A DNA stretch of 64,000 nucleotides from Rotaria sp. Silwood1 (lineage: Eukaryota; Rotifera; Eurotatoria; Philodinida; Philodinidae): contig CAJNOP010000001.1 in NCBI GenBank assembly GCA_905250075.1, positions 6,033,126 to 6,097,125 on the forward strand. The letters are read 5' to 3'. A program made the translations under genes and the position numbers. The notes beneath the pieces are model-generated. The model saw only the letters and a program-made list of their open reading frames with translations, was not told the DNA's origin and searched no databases. This document shows, one piece after another, positions 48,380 to 62,483 of the stretch. Numbering within the stretch: position 1 is the first letter of the stretch; every line of letters begins with the position of its first letter.

Positions 48380-48670
48380 ATCAGAAAAACTAAGTTTCGA
48401 ATTTTAACTTGAAAATTAGCATAGAGATAAGTTTTAACAAGAATAGTTCATAGGAAAAATTTCAGATAATTTTGTTTTTGCTGATCTATGATACGGCTCG
48501 AATGGAAGCAGACTTTTTCATTCGCTCATATACACTGGTCGATTCCAATGTTCTTATGTTAGAATATATATATTAAAATAATTCAAAACTTGCACAACAA
48601 ACTACTCTGTTAAGACGTGTCTTTATGCAAAATTTCAAGCCAAAATTCGAAACTCAATGTTCTTGGTATT
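48380..48670. repeat. Foldback repeat
   Basis: Bases 48394-48404 (GTTTCGAATTT) and the following block pair with 48643-48653 and its neighbours, centred near 48524. The arm sequence is recognisably the same as that of the element in the PKC intron (near 24430) and of the one near 800. Weaker similarity reaches about 48320 and 48800. Confidence 0.7.
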
Positions 48671-49438
48671 TGCGATGTGATGGCACACCTAATCATACTG
48701 GAAATTACCGTAAAAATGCAATATCTCAGCAGTGATAAGCTGATATCCCAAACTTTTTTTCAAGGTATTCATAGCTCATTAAGACTTATATATGATGCAC
48801 CTAGTTTTGACTGAAGAGCAATTTGATATTTGGAAATGTTTTCGTCGTAAAGAGGTGCAGTTTTGCATTGATCAGTAAAAAGCAATAAACGAAACGATAT
48901 TTCTTTGTTTATACTATGATTCAGGATAAATTAATTTGGTCTTTTATGAAGAGACAGAGTACCACATAATTTGGCTAAAATCAATTGAATAATCTGACTT
49001 TTCTTGATTCTATTCTTCAATTGTGTTAGAGAACAATGTAGTTGCGTATCCTTTCACGTCTATAACATAAACGACGTTTCATTATTTTTCTATTCAACCA
49101 TTGGTTTTCATATTTTCTATTTACAACAACATACAGCTTTCATCATGACTATTGTCCGTATCATGCTTCATAAACAAGTGAGATCTTCACGGTTGAATTA
49201 ATTTTTCTTCATTTGAACGTGATACGCTACTGTTTTAGCTTCAAGAACTGATCAATTACGATTGACGGGTACATCGTTAAAAGCGTATTAAACTATGTTA
49301 TATGTGCATTGGGGTGCAAGTCGTACGCGCTAGTAACGAAAAGTAAAAGTAGTTGATGACTAGTACATATACATTGAAGACTGTCCTTCTATTTTGTTTC
49401 TCATATACAAATAGTCGTTATTTATATCGACTGCTGCA

Positions 49439-49929
49439 ATGGGTAACTCGAGTTCGGTAAAGAAACTAAAGTTCAATATTCTTGACGTTGTCTTTTCTTT
49501 TAGTTGTTATTTTCGTAGCGAAATACATACAGAAACGGACCTTGGACAAACAATTACTTTCACAATGGTCCATGGTATGGTCCATTTCGACACACAATGT
49601 TATTCGATCCTTCTACCAACACTTTCCATGGCTAAGGAAGAAATAATGTAGGTGAGTATTCTTTGGATGGTATTTATGATCGGAGTAGAGGATTTATTCA
49701 AATGAATCAACGCTATCGAGTAAGAGAATAGAATGAACTTTTAATCATTATTCGTTTTCTTTTGTTGTACTAGCGAGGAATCGGCGATCCACGCGTAAAT
49801 CATGGTCATAGGTGCATTTGTACTTTGTATTGGGATAAAAGACGTAGTTCATTTCAAGGCTCCTATGTTACTACGATTCGCGAAAGAAGAATACCAGGTG
49901 GTCTATTCGAAATGTATTCAAATGTGTAG
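49439..49929 (+). pseudogene. Small three-exon gene with one in-frame stop
   Basis: Exons 49439-49456, 49519-49719 and 49774-49929 join in phase 0 through 62- and 54-bp GT-AG introns, giving 124 codons before the terminal stop. They read MGNSSS, then RNTYRNGPWTNNYFHNGPWYGPFRHTM... and ...GDPRVNHGHRCICTLYWDKRRSSFQGSYV. The aromatic, Gly/Asn-rich composition is unlike the chance frames around it and suggests a small beta-rich protein. MGNSSS is a good N-myristoylation start. One TAA at 49633-49635 interrupts the reading frame after FHG. Everything else is intact, so this is a young pseudogene, an assembly error, or a stop that is read through or removed. The family is not identified. Confidence 0.6.
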
Positions 49930-50735
49930 GATAATGATTCACTTGATAAATCATAAACGCTTTATGCTTTTAAAAATTTTGCTATAGCTATAACTCATAT
50001 TTTTCATTTATTAATAAAATCAACACTGCACTTTATTACATGTATTTCTAATGTTTGTTCCTCAGTTATGATGATTAACCACAAGGCTTAAGTCGCTGCA
50101 GTACAACAAATATTGACTGGATAGGTGTTCTTTGAATCAAGCAAGAAGCACGCCTAAATTTGAATTGCTAGTTGCTTGTAGCTTATACATGAATATGTCG
50201 AGTGATGTGGTAAACCTATCATGTTCGAAAGCTTTCGATGTAATCCTTGTACAATTGAAACGTGAAGCACAGTGGATCCTTGTCACGTATCAATAAGAAT
50301 CTTGCCTATATCGATCATACTATATTTTCGTGTCAGATGAATTATCATGTTGAAATATCTGTCACGATCTGTTGAACAAGTTGAGGGCTACCTTTATCAG
50401 TATAAGTCCCTGCATTAATCAACATTCATATTTCAAAAAACATTGGTATGCTAAAAGAATCATTTCAGGTATATAAGGTGCTGGAAATGCAAAACTAATG
50501 GAAAACTCTTTTTCTTATATATGGTTAAATAGAGTGTGATGAGTTGATCAAGAGTATATCTATTTTCTTTTTTTCTGGAACGAATATTTAAGAAGGAAAT
50601 TTTTAGTTTTTTTTCCGATGGCTTTGTTTTTATGAAAAAGAGGTAAATTGTTGACAACCGACAAATTGTTCATGTTTTAATTTCCTTGAAGTTTCCAAGC
50701 TGTTTATTTCAGATTAAATGTGAAAAAAGAATGAA

Positions 50736-50771
50736 TCTAGAAAAAGTCATTTATAAATGACTTTTTCTAGA
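50736..50771. repeat. Perfect 36-bp palindrome abutting the scaffold gap
   Basis: The 18-base half-site TCTAGAAAAAGTCATTTA is followed immediately by its exact reverse complement, ending at the last base before the N run. It may be a real hairpin that stopped the assembly, or an assembler artefact at a contig end. Confidence 0.9.
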
Positions 50772-50871
50772 NNNNNNNNNNNNNNNNNNNNNNNNNNNNN
50801 NNNNNNNNNNNNNNNNNNNNNNNNNNNNNNNNNNNNNNNNNNNNNNNNNNNNNNNNNNNNNNNNNNNNNNN
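50772..50871. other. Scaffold gap (100 N)
   Basis: Exactly 100 N, a placeholder for an unknown length. Confidence 0.98.
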
Positions 50872-53800
50872 TAAAAAACACTAATAAACACAGTTAGAAG
50901 TCTAAGTAACATTCAGTGAAAAAGTTTCTGAGTTTCAGCAGTTTGTCATTAAACAATATCCATGTATAACTGACGCCAGTTCATAGTGTTAGTGCTCACC
51001 ATTAATAAGAACTGATATCATAAGTTAGTAAGTATTGAATGATAAGTTTATAAAAATGAGTAAGCTTATGAAAAAATGATACTAAATTATTTCATGTTTT
51101 CAAAGGGTAACCAACCTTATTCGAGTTCCCTTTAAATGAGATATTATATATTTCATATTGTGTTTTACTCCATGTACATCATTAAAATTGTAAAATTATT
51201 GATGCACAGTAATCATTGCCTAAGACAATGCTACGTGGAGAGCCATAAGCAAAAATTAATGGATTTCAGCAACTCATATTGATAGTAGTCGAACAAGTCA
51301 CGGATGTATCACGCTTAGGACGCAAGAATTGCAGGCTTTACATTTATTTGAAAATGTATTCAGATTCAAATAACTATATGCCATCCGTCTAGAGAATTTT
51401 TCATTATCGAAATATAGTCATTCTCGAGTTAATGCATTTGGCAGCTGATTTGAAAAACAATGTATTTGTCGACAACTATTTTTCACTTTATTTCATTTGC
51501 TAACCACGCACATTCATGTTCTGTCGAAATCAAAATAACATCCTCGTTTTAATTGTTACTTGATAAAATTCTTTCTGAATTACATTAACCCATTCAATAT
51601 TCGAGAATCGTCCAAAAGGAAAATAACGACTAGAAAAGTCAAATAAAGAAACAATCACTTGAAATAATGCGCTAGTTCGTGACACAATCGGTTTTGAGAA
51701 ATACAAGTTAAATCAACATAGTACACAATGCATAACTCAATTTGAATTGGTCATGGTATATTTGTTTACTTCGGTGTGTTTTTTATGAAATTAGACTGTT
51801 TTACCAATATGTTTACTCATATTTTTTAATAAGGAGCTGAAAAAGTGGTGAGCCTTGACAAAGGAGACAGAAATGGAAAATACAAACATGCCAAAAAACA
51901 AACAATGGAATTACTCTTATGTGTTCCATGGGGAAAAAACCAATTGAATGTATTCATTTCTGATACTTGCACTTGATGAAGGAATCAAATTAGAACGATA
52001 CTCGTAATGATCAGACAAAGAATATCGTTCTACATATTCTAGGCGACAAAATCAAAGTTAATATTTCAATCCATAAATCAATCATTTGATCAAAATGATC
52101 AATGTGAAACCTTGCCCATGTAAATATCGTTTAATATCATCGAAAAGATAAGTATTGACTAGAAGTACGTCGGCCAAATCGTTATTTAGCATGAATAGGG
52201 ATGAACCATTTCTGATTTCAAAAATTCGAATTCCTAGAATTGATTGGAATCGGAAAAATCATTAGAATCCAACTCCACTCTCGTTGGTCAAGTTTAACAA
52301 TTTTCCAGTTGACTTTTCAAAAGTAATCGATCATGACGAATCTGAATTCAATAACCGCTTTCAAAAAAAAACAAAAGTTGAGCCTAATCTGTGTCAAATG
52401 ACAAAATGAAACATGATTGACCGATTCCACTTGTCAGGGAGCATCTTGCGCCCATGTTTATTATACTATCCTTGAAAATCAGATAAACTAAAACGTAGAT
52501 GTATCTGTCTCAATCTTCAATGTTGGAGAACTGTGTCTACTCTGGCTATATTTTTAGGTCAATGACGTTATACGAAGCTTTATTGATTCTATCTACGTAT
52601 CATGATTTGTAACATTTCCTAAAGAGCAACATGTCAACATGTCTCTCACGGCCTCAATGACAGCTAGAGAAAGACGTTACTTTCCTCCATATATACTACA
52701 ATACTCATTTTTAATTATATTTTGCAAAAGCCTCCTAAAGAACATTGAAGACTAGGAATTCGAAACTTTATTTTAAAAAAGTGATATATATTTTGAAAAT
52801 ATCAATATAAAAAATTTATTGTGTATTGATTATGGATAAGACAATGAGAACGAACCAAAGTTCATATTATTCATGAAATATAGAACAAAATTTAACAGAC
52901 AATCTAGTGAGATATCCATTAAAGTACTAGTAAAGCAAACAAAACACCTTCAAAGCTAATCTTGATATTCATTCATATAGATATATAAATATATGCTTTT
53001 TACGTACGTTATTCAAAATATTTTGAATAACTATACGGATATTGATATTCGGTTTTTTTATATTCGACATAGTTTATTGATTGCTTCCCATTGTATATCA
53101 TATTATATACATGCATCAGTAGTCAACTATAAATTAAAAAAAGTATTAAGAAAAATTTTCTTTCTATTACAGTTTGTAGAGCCTTGTTTGCGATTCGTTT
53201 TAGTAAAAGAAACACAAGATTTTTGGTTTTCATTAATAAATGACATTGCTACGGTCAAATATTATATACTGAAACATAGATTAAAATGCAATTTTCTCTT
53301 ATAAAAGACCATCAAAATTATGCATATAAAATTGACTTGAATTATTCAAAATGACTATACTCATCATTTTGAATTATGTGAATTAACTTTTTATGTAGAT
53401 TTTGTGATCTTTTATCAGAAAAAATGTCACAGTATTTAGTATTAGAATATGACAATGTCATTTCTTAATGATATTTAGAAAAATTGTTTTACAAAAATAA
53501 TCAGCAGAAGAGGTTTCAAAACAATTGATAGAAAGAAAAAATTTTCTGATTACAATATTCTTTTTACGGTTGGCTACCCATGGAAGTACACTATTAAAAC
53601 CAAGCATAACTTTTGCCTGGTTGATGTTATTCAATTCTAATTATATCATGTTAAGCGAGCCTTAAATATCAAGCGGTGCTTAGATAGCGCATACGCTAAA
53701 CTAATGTCACAGAACAGTTAGTCTACAAATGATAAATTGAATATATCGACATCTAGAGACATCTTGTAAAAACAGTAGTTTCTCTATAAACTTAATTTGA

Positions 53801-55501
53801 AAGCTCGTCATGATCAAATCGAAATGATCGTAGTTAGTGCCCTGACATCTGATCAGACCTAAAACTATGGGTCTGGCTGCAATCTCATCGAATCGTTTCG
53901 GGTACTGAGTATGAAAAAAAAAAGAGTCAGTTCGTATTCCAAGTATGATCTGATACCTGGATTCGACTCGCAATTAATGATATTTCAACGTTTCAAACTA
54001 TTTTTACTTTTTCGCACTACTACTTATATAAAACCATAGGAATGAAAACCTGAGCAATTTATTGGACTTGAGAATAGGTCACATAAGTGAAAAGGGGGTA
54101 TTGTTGTACTAGTATAGAATTTGTTTTTAATGAAATTTCATTTACGAATAATGATAAACTATACAAGGAAGTAAATGAGTACATGAAGAAGAAAACTGTA
54201 TTAAGAAACAGATGAACATGCATAGCCGTGATGGAAAAAGCATTCATATCTGTATCCACCATTATAACTTATTGCACCAATACTATGATTCATTCGAGCG
54301 TCGTCAGCAAGAAGCAAATGTACATTTAGCCAAATTAATCATATTTTAGAAGCAGCAAGATATCGAGTGAAAACTGAATTACTTGCTTTCTTGTGGAATT
54401 TGAAATAATCTATTTTTTTGTTAATTGCTGTTTATCAGAAAAACTAAATGCTACACTGTGAGGTGTGATTCTCATGTGTAATATAAGATAACAATAATGA
54501 CTCGAATAATATCCTGATTTTTCCTCCCTTTATTACAATCGATCATCTCCTATATATACTTGAAACAAATGGAAAAGTCCATAGAAGGGAATATTCCATA
54601 GGTGATACTAGACGCGAAGGGAAAAATCACCTGTGAAATATCAGAAGAAAAGTGAATAATCTATATATCGAAGAACAGAAAAGAAAAGAAGAACGAAAAG
54701 AAAAATCCATCACACATATCGAATAGTAAAGTAAAATAACATGAATGAAAACAGAATAGCAGAAAAGAGAAAAAAGTACAGGAGAGCAGAGAACATACTG
54801 CTAGCTAACATACCCTTTTTCTATAAATTAAAAAATTTTGAAACTCGTATCGTGACTTTGAAAGTATCTGCTAGATGTCAATTAGTTCGCGTCCCGGTCC
54901 AATTGTCCAAAGTTGTACCCATGCAGAGCACTAATTGCAATAATGGTAATATTTAGCGTAAGTTTGTTTTTTTTTGAAAATAGAAAGTTGTAATTTAGCT
55001 ACAAGCTCGTATTTGCAAAGAAAATACAGCATTCGATTTTATATCGGAAATTGAAAGCAAAAGCAGACATAATAAATGTGTGAAATAAGTATTGATGTTT
55101 TTTCTCAATGAGTGAAATTAAACTTAAAAATATATTTGATACTATCTCGAATAAATGAAAAATTTTTTCTCGTCAATATTTGTTCTTCTTTTATTTCATT
55201 ATTTAACGTTATAGAAAAAAAAAACTTGTATACAAAAAAAAACAAATATATTATCGAGCGCACAACGAATTAGAGAAAGAAAATAAAAACGAAAATTGAA
55301 AATAGGACGAAAGAAAAAAAACAAGCATAATAGACAAATAAAATGGAATAACTGTTTAATTAAATAATTAATACCGATATAATTGTTGTTTCAATCCTAA
55401 TAGTTTCACAATATATGGATATATATATATATATATGCAACAGTTTATTTGACTAGATCTTATGGTTATTTATGTTAGTATTAAGTTTCTTTTATTTTTT
55501 C

Positions 55502-58500
55502 TCAACTGCTGTCACTTTCTTCAATAGTCGGTACTGGAATATTCGTATTAGAATCAGTTTCTTCAAAGAATAATGTTAACCATTTTTTTTCCAAACATTC
55601 TTCAAGTTGTTTACATGATTTAAGTAAATTTCGTGATTTTTGGAACCAATCATGATAAATAACACCAGCTGAATGCATACGATGGCCAGCATCTGGAACT
55701 AATAAACGAAAACGTAACAAATCTTTTACTTCATCTGTTATTTCATTAAATAAATCATCTTGAAATAATTTCGGAATATTTTCTAATTGCGATAATATAT
55801 CAATTTCTTCATGAAATGGAAAATAACCTGTTAAACTAACAAATATAATCACACCAATCGCCCACATACTATAAATTAAAAAAAATCAATTGAATATTTA
55901 TTTTAATTATTTATTTAAATACATACTCAACTGTTTTATTATAACCACGGGCATTACGCCATTGATCATGAGATACTTCTGGTGGTAAATAAGCAGTTGT
56001 ACCGACTTTGGTATAACGTAATGAATGTTCATGAATCGTTCGTGCATAACCGAAATCACCTATAATAAAAAAATTTAATTTTAAATATTGATTAAAAATT
56101 TTTTTAAGGATATAACTACTATTTTAATTAATAAAAACACTAAACCTATCAGATCAAACGAACACAATATCTATGCATATGAATAATTAATTAATGCTAT
56201 GTCTATCTCTATAATCTATATTTTATTAAAAAAGAATTTTAAAGCAGGATGATAAAAACTATTTATCTGGCAATTCTAATTTTTCTTTACATGAAGGAAT
56301 ACCTAAGTCAACTTCCTGAATATTTATATCAAAGAGATTTCTAGAATATGAAAAATAAAAAAAGATTGCTGATAATATTTCATATTTCATGTATATACGA
56401 ATGTACATACCAACTTTTAAATGTACCACATCATCAGGAAATATATTAATTAAAACATTATCAGGTTTTAAATCACAGTGTCTATAAAAATCATAAAAAT
56501 AAAGATGATTAGTTTATATGAGAAAATAAGATTTTTTACGCTATATTTTTAAAATGTAAATATCGAATAGCTGCCACTAATTGAAATGCAAGAAAACGTG
56601 TAACATCTTCATTTAGACGAGCTTTTGGATTTGTATTTGAAAGAATAAAATTTAACATATCAGTATCTAATCGTTCAGTAACAAGAAATATATGCTGTTC
56701 AAAATCAAAAATGCCTTCAAATTTGAGAATCCCTACGAAAACAAAAACAAATATTTTCATATGCAAAAAACAACAACAAACCAGGATGATTCAATTGAAA
56801 TAAATAAGCAGCTTCTTGTTCGATATTCTCTCGGTCTTTTTGTGAACATTCAGCTGTTTGAATTTTTTTAATTGCAACACGTACACCATTGCGACGCATT
56901 GTACCGCCAAATACCATACCAAAACGACCCATACCAAGAATTTCTTTTTCATTCATATCATACAAATCAGCAAAATCTTTTGAATCACTTTCTGGTCCAC
57001 GAACCATTTTAAATGATGAACGCATTCGACGATCATTTGTTGATTTTACAGCTTCATTTATTGTATCAAGAAGAAGACAAGCTAATTTTTGATAGATAAC
57101 TGCTAATGATGGTGGTGCAACTGATTTTGTATCTAATGTACCATTTGCTATTATATTAGGTGATGATTGTGATCGATAAGCTAAAAAGAAATAATCATAA
57201 AAATAAAAATTAAAGAATTCAATAAGCTACTAAGCAATAGAAACACAAGGACAATCAAATGTATAAGGTCGACAAATAAAATAACTTTATAGGGAACATA
57301 TTCGTACATGCATTTGATAATAGATGTTTATTTGTTAATCGTGGTGCAGAACCATATTTTTCTAAGAATAAAATGTACATAAACTCAATTTTTTTTTTGA
57401 TTATTGAAATTCTATAAAAAAAATGTTCTTAAATGAAGATTTTCCCACACAATTAACATTTCCAAAGTTTTTCTCTTTTTTCTTTATTTTTCATGTCATC
57501 ATACTGGACTTTTTGTGTAGTTTTGTACTTTTTTTTTGTCCTTAATTAAAGTCATTATGAGTTTAATTCTCAATTGTTCTAATACAACTCTCGATACGAT
57601 TCATTATTTAAACAGAAAAAATGTCAAGCTATATTTTTATCAATTATTGGATTGAGATAAGAAACAAAGAATGTTTACCTTCGATATCTGATGCTGGTAT
57701 TTCAAAAACATGTTTATTTCCTTGTTCATCTTTTTGTATAAATTTAAATTTTCTCTTATCATATGTAATATCTGCACGTTTACTCTGACGACTTTCTCTA
57801 CCAAATTGTCCGGTTGCTGTCCAAATACCATCTTTTTCTTGACAATTTGTTATTTTAATATCTTTACGTCGATCGGGTTTGACATGTATTGTTGGTGCTC
57901 GAGTATTGACATGTAATGTTTGGTCTGGTGAAAAACGTGTATTTTTACGACCATTCATTGTTAGTGAGGTTGATGTTGGTGATTCATTTGTATTTGTTAT
58001 CATAGTTGAATCATTTTGATTTGTATTTGGTGCTGTTGGTGAGATTTTTGTTGGACTTTGTCTATTTGATATAGATGTACCTGGTGCTGATAATATAGTT
58101 CCTGATTTTGTATTTGTCGGTTGATATTTTGTTACCGCAGGATTACGATTACTGCCACCAAAAATTTTCGGACGCTTTGTTATTTTACCTTTTGAAGTGT
58201 CATTAGATACATGTATCATATCACCATCAGTAAATATTTGACTTTGTGATGTTGTTGAATTAATTGTAAGATTCGATGATGCACGAGTCATTAATGTACT
58301 ATTTCTTGAACATTCCCCTGGACAATCAGCTGGTAAATGTTCAGCACATTGATGATGAAAATCTCGTCGACATACTCGACATCGTTTACCCTATGTCGAA
58401 AAAAAGAAAAAACAATAAATGGTTTTTTTCATCGTTATGAAAATATTATTATAAAAAAACCTGTTTAATAAGACCCCACATGAAATAATCACAATGTGAA

Positions 58501-58862
58501 CAATATGTCGGTTTTTTATAACTATGTTCAACGAGTACATGGTCACGTGATGGTGTTACATTTTCTTGATCTGAACGCCATATAATTATTTCAATGAAAC
58601 ATGCTGGTGTTAAATCACTTGCACGTTTTATTAATTTTAAACTTGGTGTCTGATGATCAGGTGAAATAAGAAATAATTGTATATGATGAAGACGATCATT
58701 TCCTTCAAGACTACCAATAGCTTTTGATACCATATCTTCAGCTTGTTTTTTTATTACATCAAGGACATTTGGATCAGATTTATCAATTTGAATTGATTGG
58801 TATTTTATACCAAATTTTAAACAAATAAATATTAGTTCTTGAGATAATTGTGATTGAGTCAT
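55502..58862 (-). CDS. Protein kinase D-like serine/threonine kinase
   Basis: Seven exons (58862-58461, 58390-57679, 57180-56782, 56732-56540, 56481-56411, 56059-55927, 55868-55502) in consistent phase give 758 residues. The N-terminal region matches PKD (FLISPDHQTPSLKLIKRASD, FIEIIIW) and leads into one C1 domain (His 108 to Cys 157, all zinc ligands present). A Ser/Thr/Asn-rich linker follows and then the kinase domain: GMGRFGMV loop, VAIKK (Lys 476), the PKD-typical HCDLKPDN (570-577), GDFGYAR and YLPPEV. PKD acts downstream of DAG and novel PKC at the Golgi and plasma membrane. Of the two activation-loop serines of vertebrate PKD, one is kept (HEHS) and the other is Thr (RYT). A second C1 and a clear PH domain were not found. 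The start is uncertain: the frame remains open upstream to an AG near 58889. A coding-strand AATAAA lies about 53 bp past the stop. Confidence 0.87.
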
Positions 58863-61800
58863 TATTTGCTTTGTTTTCAATTTATCATATCTACAAAAAC
58901 AAAAGAAAACAAGAGGATTTTTTTGAAAATGAGATTCGTTGATAGATTATGATGCACAACGTATATATATGTCATTTTGTTCCTAACATGAAATAATTAA
59001 GGCAGACGATTCTTATTAAAACAATATTAATAAGCCTCGTTATGCTTAAAGAGATATTCAAGGCATATATTATAATTCTTTAACAGCTTTTTCTCCTTCG
59101 TCAGTATGAAATATGGAACAAAAAGAAATATTAGGTTTTTTTCTTCTGTCTTTAGAAAATTTGACGTCATCATTATGTTGTCAACATTTAATACGGTAAA
59201 AAAAAGGAATCCGTAATCTTTGTCATCTTTTCTTTTCTATCTACGTTTCCAATGCATGAATGGTGCCTTTCAAAATTCAGCATCTCAGCAGCATTCTTCG
59301 CTTTCGTATTATTCAGATAGATTGGCAGGAAATAGAGTTTGATTCAGTTAATGTCGATGACAAAATAAAACTTACACGAATAATATATTCTACTATCGAC
59401 ATAAGGAGTTGTTGCTTCCGTTCTGTTTTTTTTGGCATATGGTTATTTTATTTTGTGTGATATGCAAAAAAGAAAAGAAAAATCTAATCAACCTTGTTTT
59501 TTACCTTTCCTCTACTGACAAATGTTAAAATAACGAAAAACATGATTATGACATTTTCGTTCTAGTTACTTTTATCATAGATGATAAAATAGTTATGCAG
59601 ATTGTTTCTATTTATATCGTTTTTTATTTTTGTTCAAAACTATTGTAATAATTTAATTCTTATCAAAGGACATATGATTTATTATTTTTCTATAAATAGA
59701 TAAAAATCAATAATAATTCTATAAATTAATAAAACACATTTCTTAATCATTTTTACTTACTTGCTCGTTGCCTTTTCTGTCATATTACCAATAGATAAAA
59801 AGCAAATAACGAACCTGGTTACCATCAAGTTAATACAACAGGTCTATAAACATTCTTACTAATATTATGTAAATACTAGACAATTATTATTCATCGAGTA
59901 TGATCAGATGAAATAAATTTTAATACTACGCAATTTACTCGATTAATTTTTTTGTTATCATATAAGTTACTTGAAATAAAAACGTGAATCATCTCACTAA
60001 ATATAACTGAAATAGCTAGCATAGTATTTAAAAACTAAGTAAATAAATATTCTTCTCTGTTTTCTACTTCTTTTATTTTTATCCTTAACTCAAGCTCTTA
60101 TTCAAGATTTGTTTACATTTGGCTGTTAGGTAAATATATTCAGTATTCTGTCTAAATCAATTAAAAAACGACAGTGACAACGCAGTTCATAGTGAGAGCA
60201 CTATATATTTATGGCATATAGCAGCAGAAAAAAAAAATCTACATTTGGTAATAGTTGTAGTGCGTGTTTTGATGTTTGTGTAATCGAGAAGAGAACGAGA
60301 GAAACGCGGATTTTATTCCGACATTTTTCTTACCTTCTTTTTCTTCAATAAATGTCTGAATGTGTATTTGTTGTGTTCCGTGATTCGAAAAATGATACCA
60401 ATAATAACCTATCGCGCAAAAAGATTTCTGGTCAGATTTCATTGCGAATGCATACTTGGCATTACCGTGCTACACATCTTTCGCACTCTCTTCCTTTTCT
60501 TCATGGTTACACATACTCATTGTCTGATGATGATGATGAAAAGAAAAATGGAAAATAAGAAAGAAAAAGAAAAAAAAAAAAAAATAAGAAAAAAAAGACT
60601 ACCAATAAAGAATGAAGTTAATCGTTAAATGTATGCCGACACACCTTGTCACTTAACAGATGTCCACACTTTCTCATTTTTTGTCTGTCAAGACTTGTGA
60701 ATACACTTTTTGGTCTTTATAATTGACACATGTATATATGCGATCTATTATGAATTGGCTCTTTTTTTTTTCTTGCAAGTCTATTTATAAAAATATTCTG
60801 TTTTTCTTTTGATCTTGACATGTCTTGCTGTCATTGACATCAATTTTCTTTTTTATATTTATTTAATTGTAAATAGAAACGATAAGTATGCAAAACTTTA
60901 TCAACAATCGATATTTTCATAACTTTCATGACTTTATGGTCGATACACTAGCAAAACCATTATAATTAAATGCTTTTCTAGTTTAGTTACAAGCCTCTTA
61001 CCTTCATAAAAAGAAAAAAAAATCATACTCATATATTTCATTCCATAATGGTAAATAAATAATGTGTGAAAGATATATATGAAAATTAAATTGATGCAGA
61101 TAATTTATGACTAATGCATAAAATTTGATTTTCATAGAAATTTTTTTTTTGAAAATAATAAAAAAATAAATTTCTCATAACACTAAAAGAATCTCTACAT
61201 TGACATTGGTAAATGAATTTTTTGAAACCTTTTCAGTACAAAAAGTAACTATTTATAAATGAAAGTCAATTTTTCTAGCATGTCTTCAATTAAAATATTG
61301 TTTACCATCTACTAATAGATGCCTATGATAAAATAATTTAAAAAAAAAATGAATTACCTTTCATTTATAAAATAATTTTCAGAACTAATTTCTTTTCTTT
61401 TCTTTTTGCAAAGCTTTTACTATATGAACATTCATCTTCAATTTTTCCATTAGACTGATTATTGACAAAATTAAGCACACATCAATGATGCAGCTGTATA
61501 CGATCACGAAATCTTCGGGGAGTCTTGACAAAATAATCTTATTCTATTATTCTCCTATGACGGAATCAACATATTTCTGTTTTCTGTCCATGAAACAAAA
61601 ATAATCATTTCTATAAAAGTATTTTTCAGCTCCAATGACCAAACATGCTTGTAGAACTTCGAAATAACCTTTCACAATAATTATACTAATCGTTTCTCAC
61701 CTGTACATGATCAATATTTGATGATGTATTAATGATGAATTATTGAGGGGCAAGCCCATACACACATATGCTCATTCACTTTAACAATTGTTTACCATTA

Positions 61801-62483
61801 TTTTTTTTTATTTGCGTGTTTGAGACTCACTCGGTTTTGATGAATGAAATCAATCAAGAAAATGATGAGAATAATTCACTAAGGATGACAATAAAAGAAG
61901 AATGGAATTCATTCTTGAACATAACAAAATGGGTAATATGTCAACATAGATCATGTCACTATATTTATCTACCAGTTTGCTAGAATGAACATTATCTATA
62001 TCCCGAGGCTAATATTTTAATAATTATGTGCATGCCATATCTAGTAAAAAGGCTGCTAGACTATATTTCCTTTATGCATATTAATGAAAAAAAATGCCGT
62101 AAAATCAAGAAAATGTTAACTGAACGATAATCATCGAGAGGAAGAGGTTTCTTAAAAAAAGAAAGAAGAAAAAAGATAGCCTGAGAAAAGAAAACGTCGC
62201 GCGAGTCCTAGTCAACAGAAATATGTCAATATCGAAAAGAAAAAAAATATGCACGAGAAATGTTCGATGAGAAACTTGTCATGTCATGTTTATATTGTAA
62301 TAACGGTGATGATCAAAAGTAGTATAGTCTAATGAAAGGAAACTTTTTTGACGCTTCAATAGAAAATAGAAAGATAACGTCTGCCATCTGTTAAATTCCA
62401 TACAATACCAAATGGATTCCAATAGTTTTCATAGAAATCTTCTTGGTTTATTTCATTTGACTAATTTAATTTTTATATACACT
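58863..62483. other. Intergenic between divergently transcribed genes
   Basis: 3.6 kb between the PKD-like gene (-) and MIPEP (+); promoters of both are expected here. Poly-purine and poly-pyrimidine tracts (about 60540-60600) are present. Frames at 60239-60628 and 61768-61983 have no recognisable content. Confidence 0.5.

Larger units (their letters stand above)
42884..49438. other. Gene-poor intergenic region with foldback repeats
   Basis: 6.5 kb with no supported gene. It holds two foldback repeats (about 45925-46585 and 48380-48670), a TA run (44205-44223), a 16-bp tandem repeat (45751-45791) and a degenerate CGGTTC-type patch near 47715-47765. Confidence 0.55.
49930..55501. other. Gene-poor intergenic region with a scaffold gap
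   Basis: No supported gene. The plus-strand frame at 52993-53304 (103 codons) has no recognisable domain. A 24-bp perfect palindrome lies at 53008-53031 and a (TA)n run at 55419-55436. Short patches resembling the foldback and GGAATC-type repeats occur near 52190-52290. Confidence 0.5.

Noticed and set aside
52993-53304. 103-codon plus-strand ORF
   Set aside because: No recognisable motif, starts within a palindromic AT-rich stretch and has no supporting neighbours.
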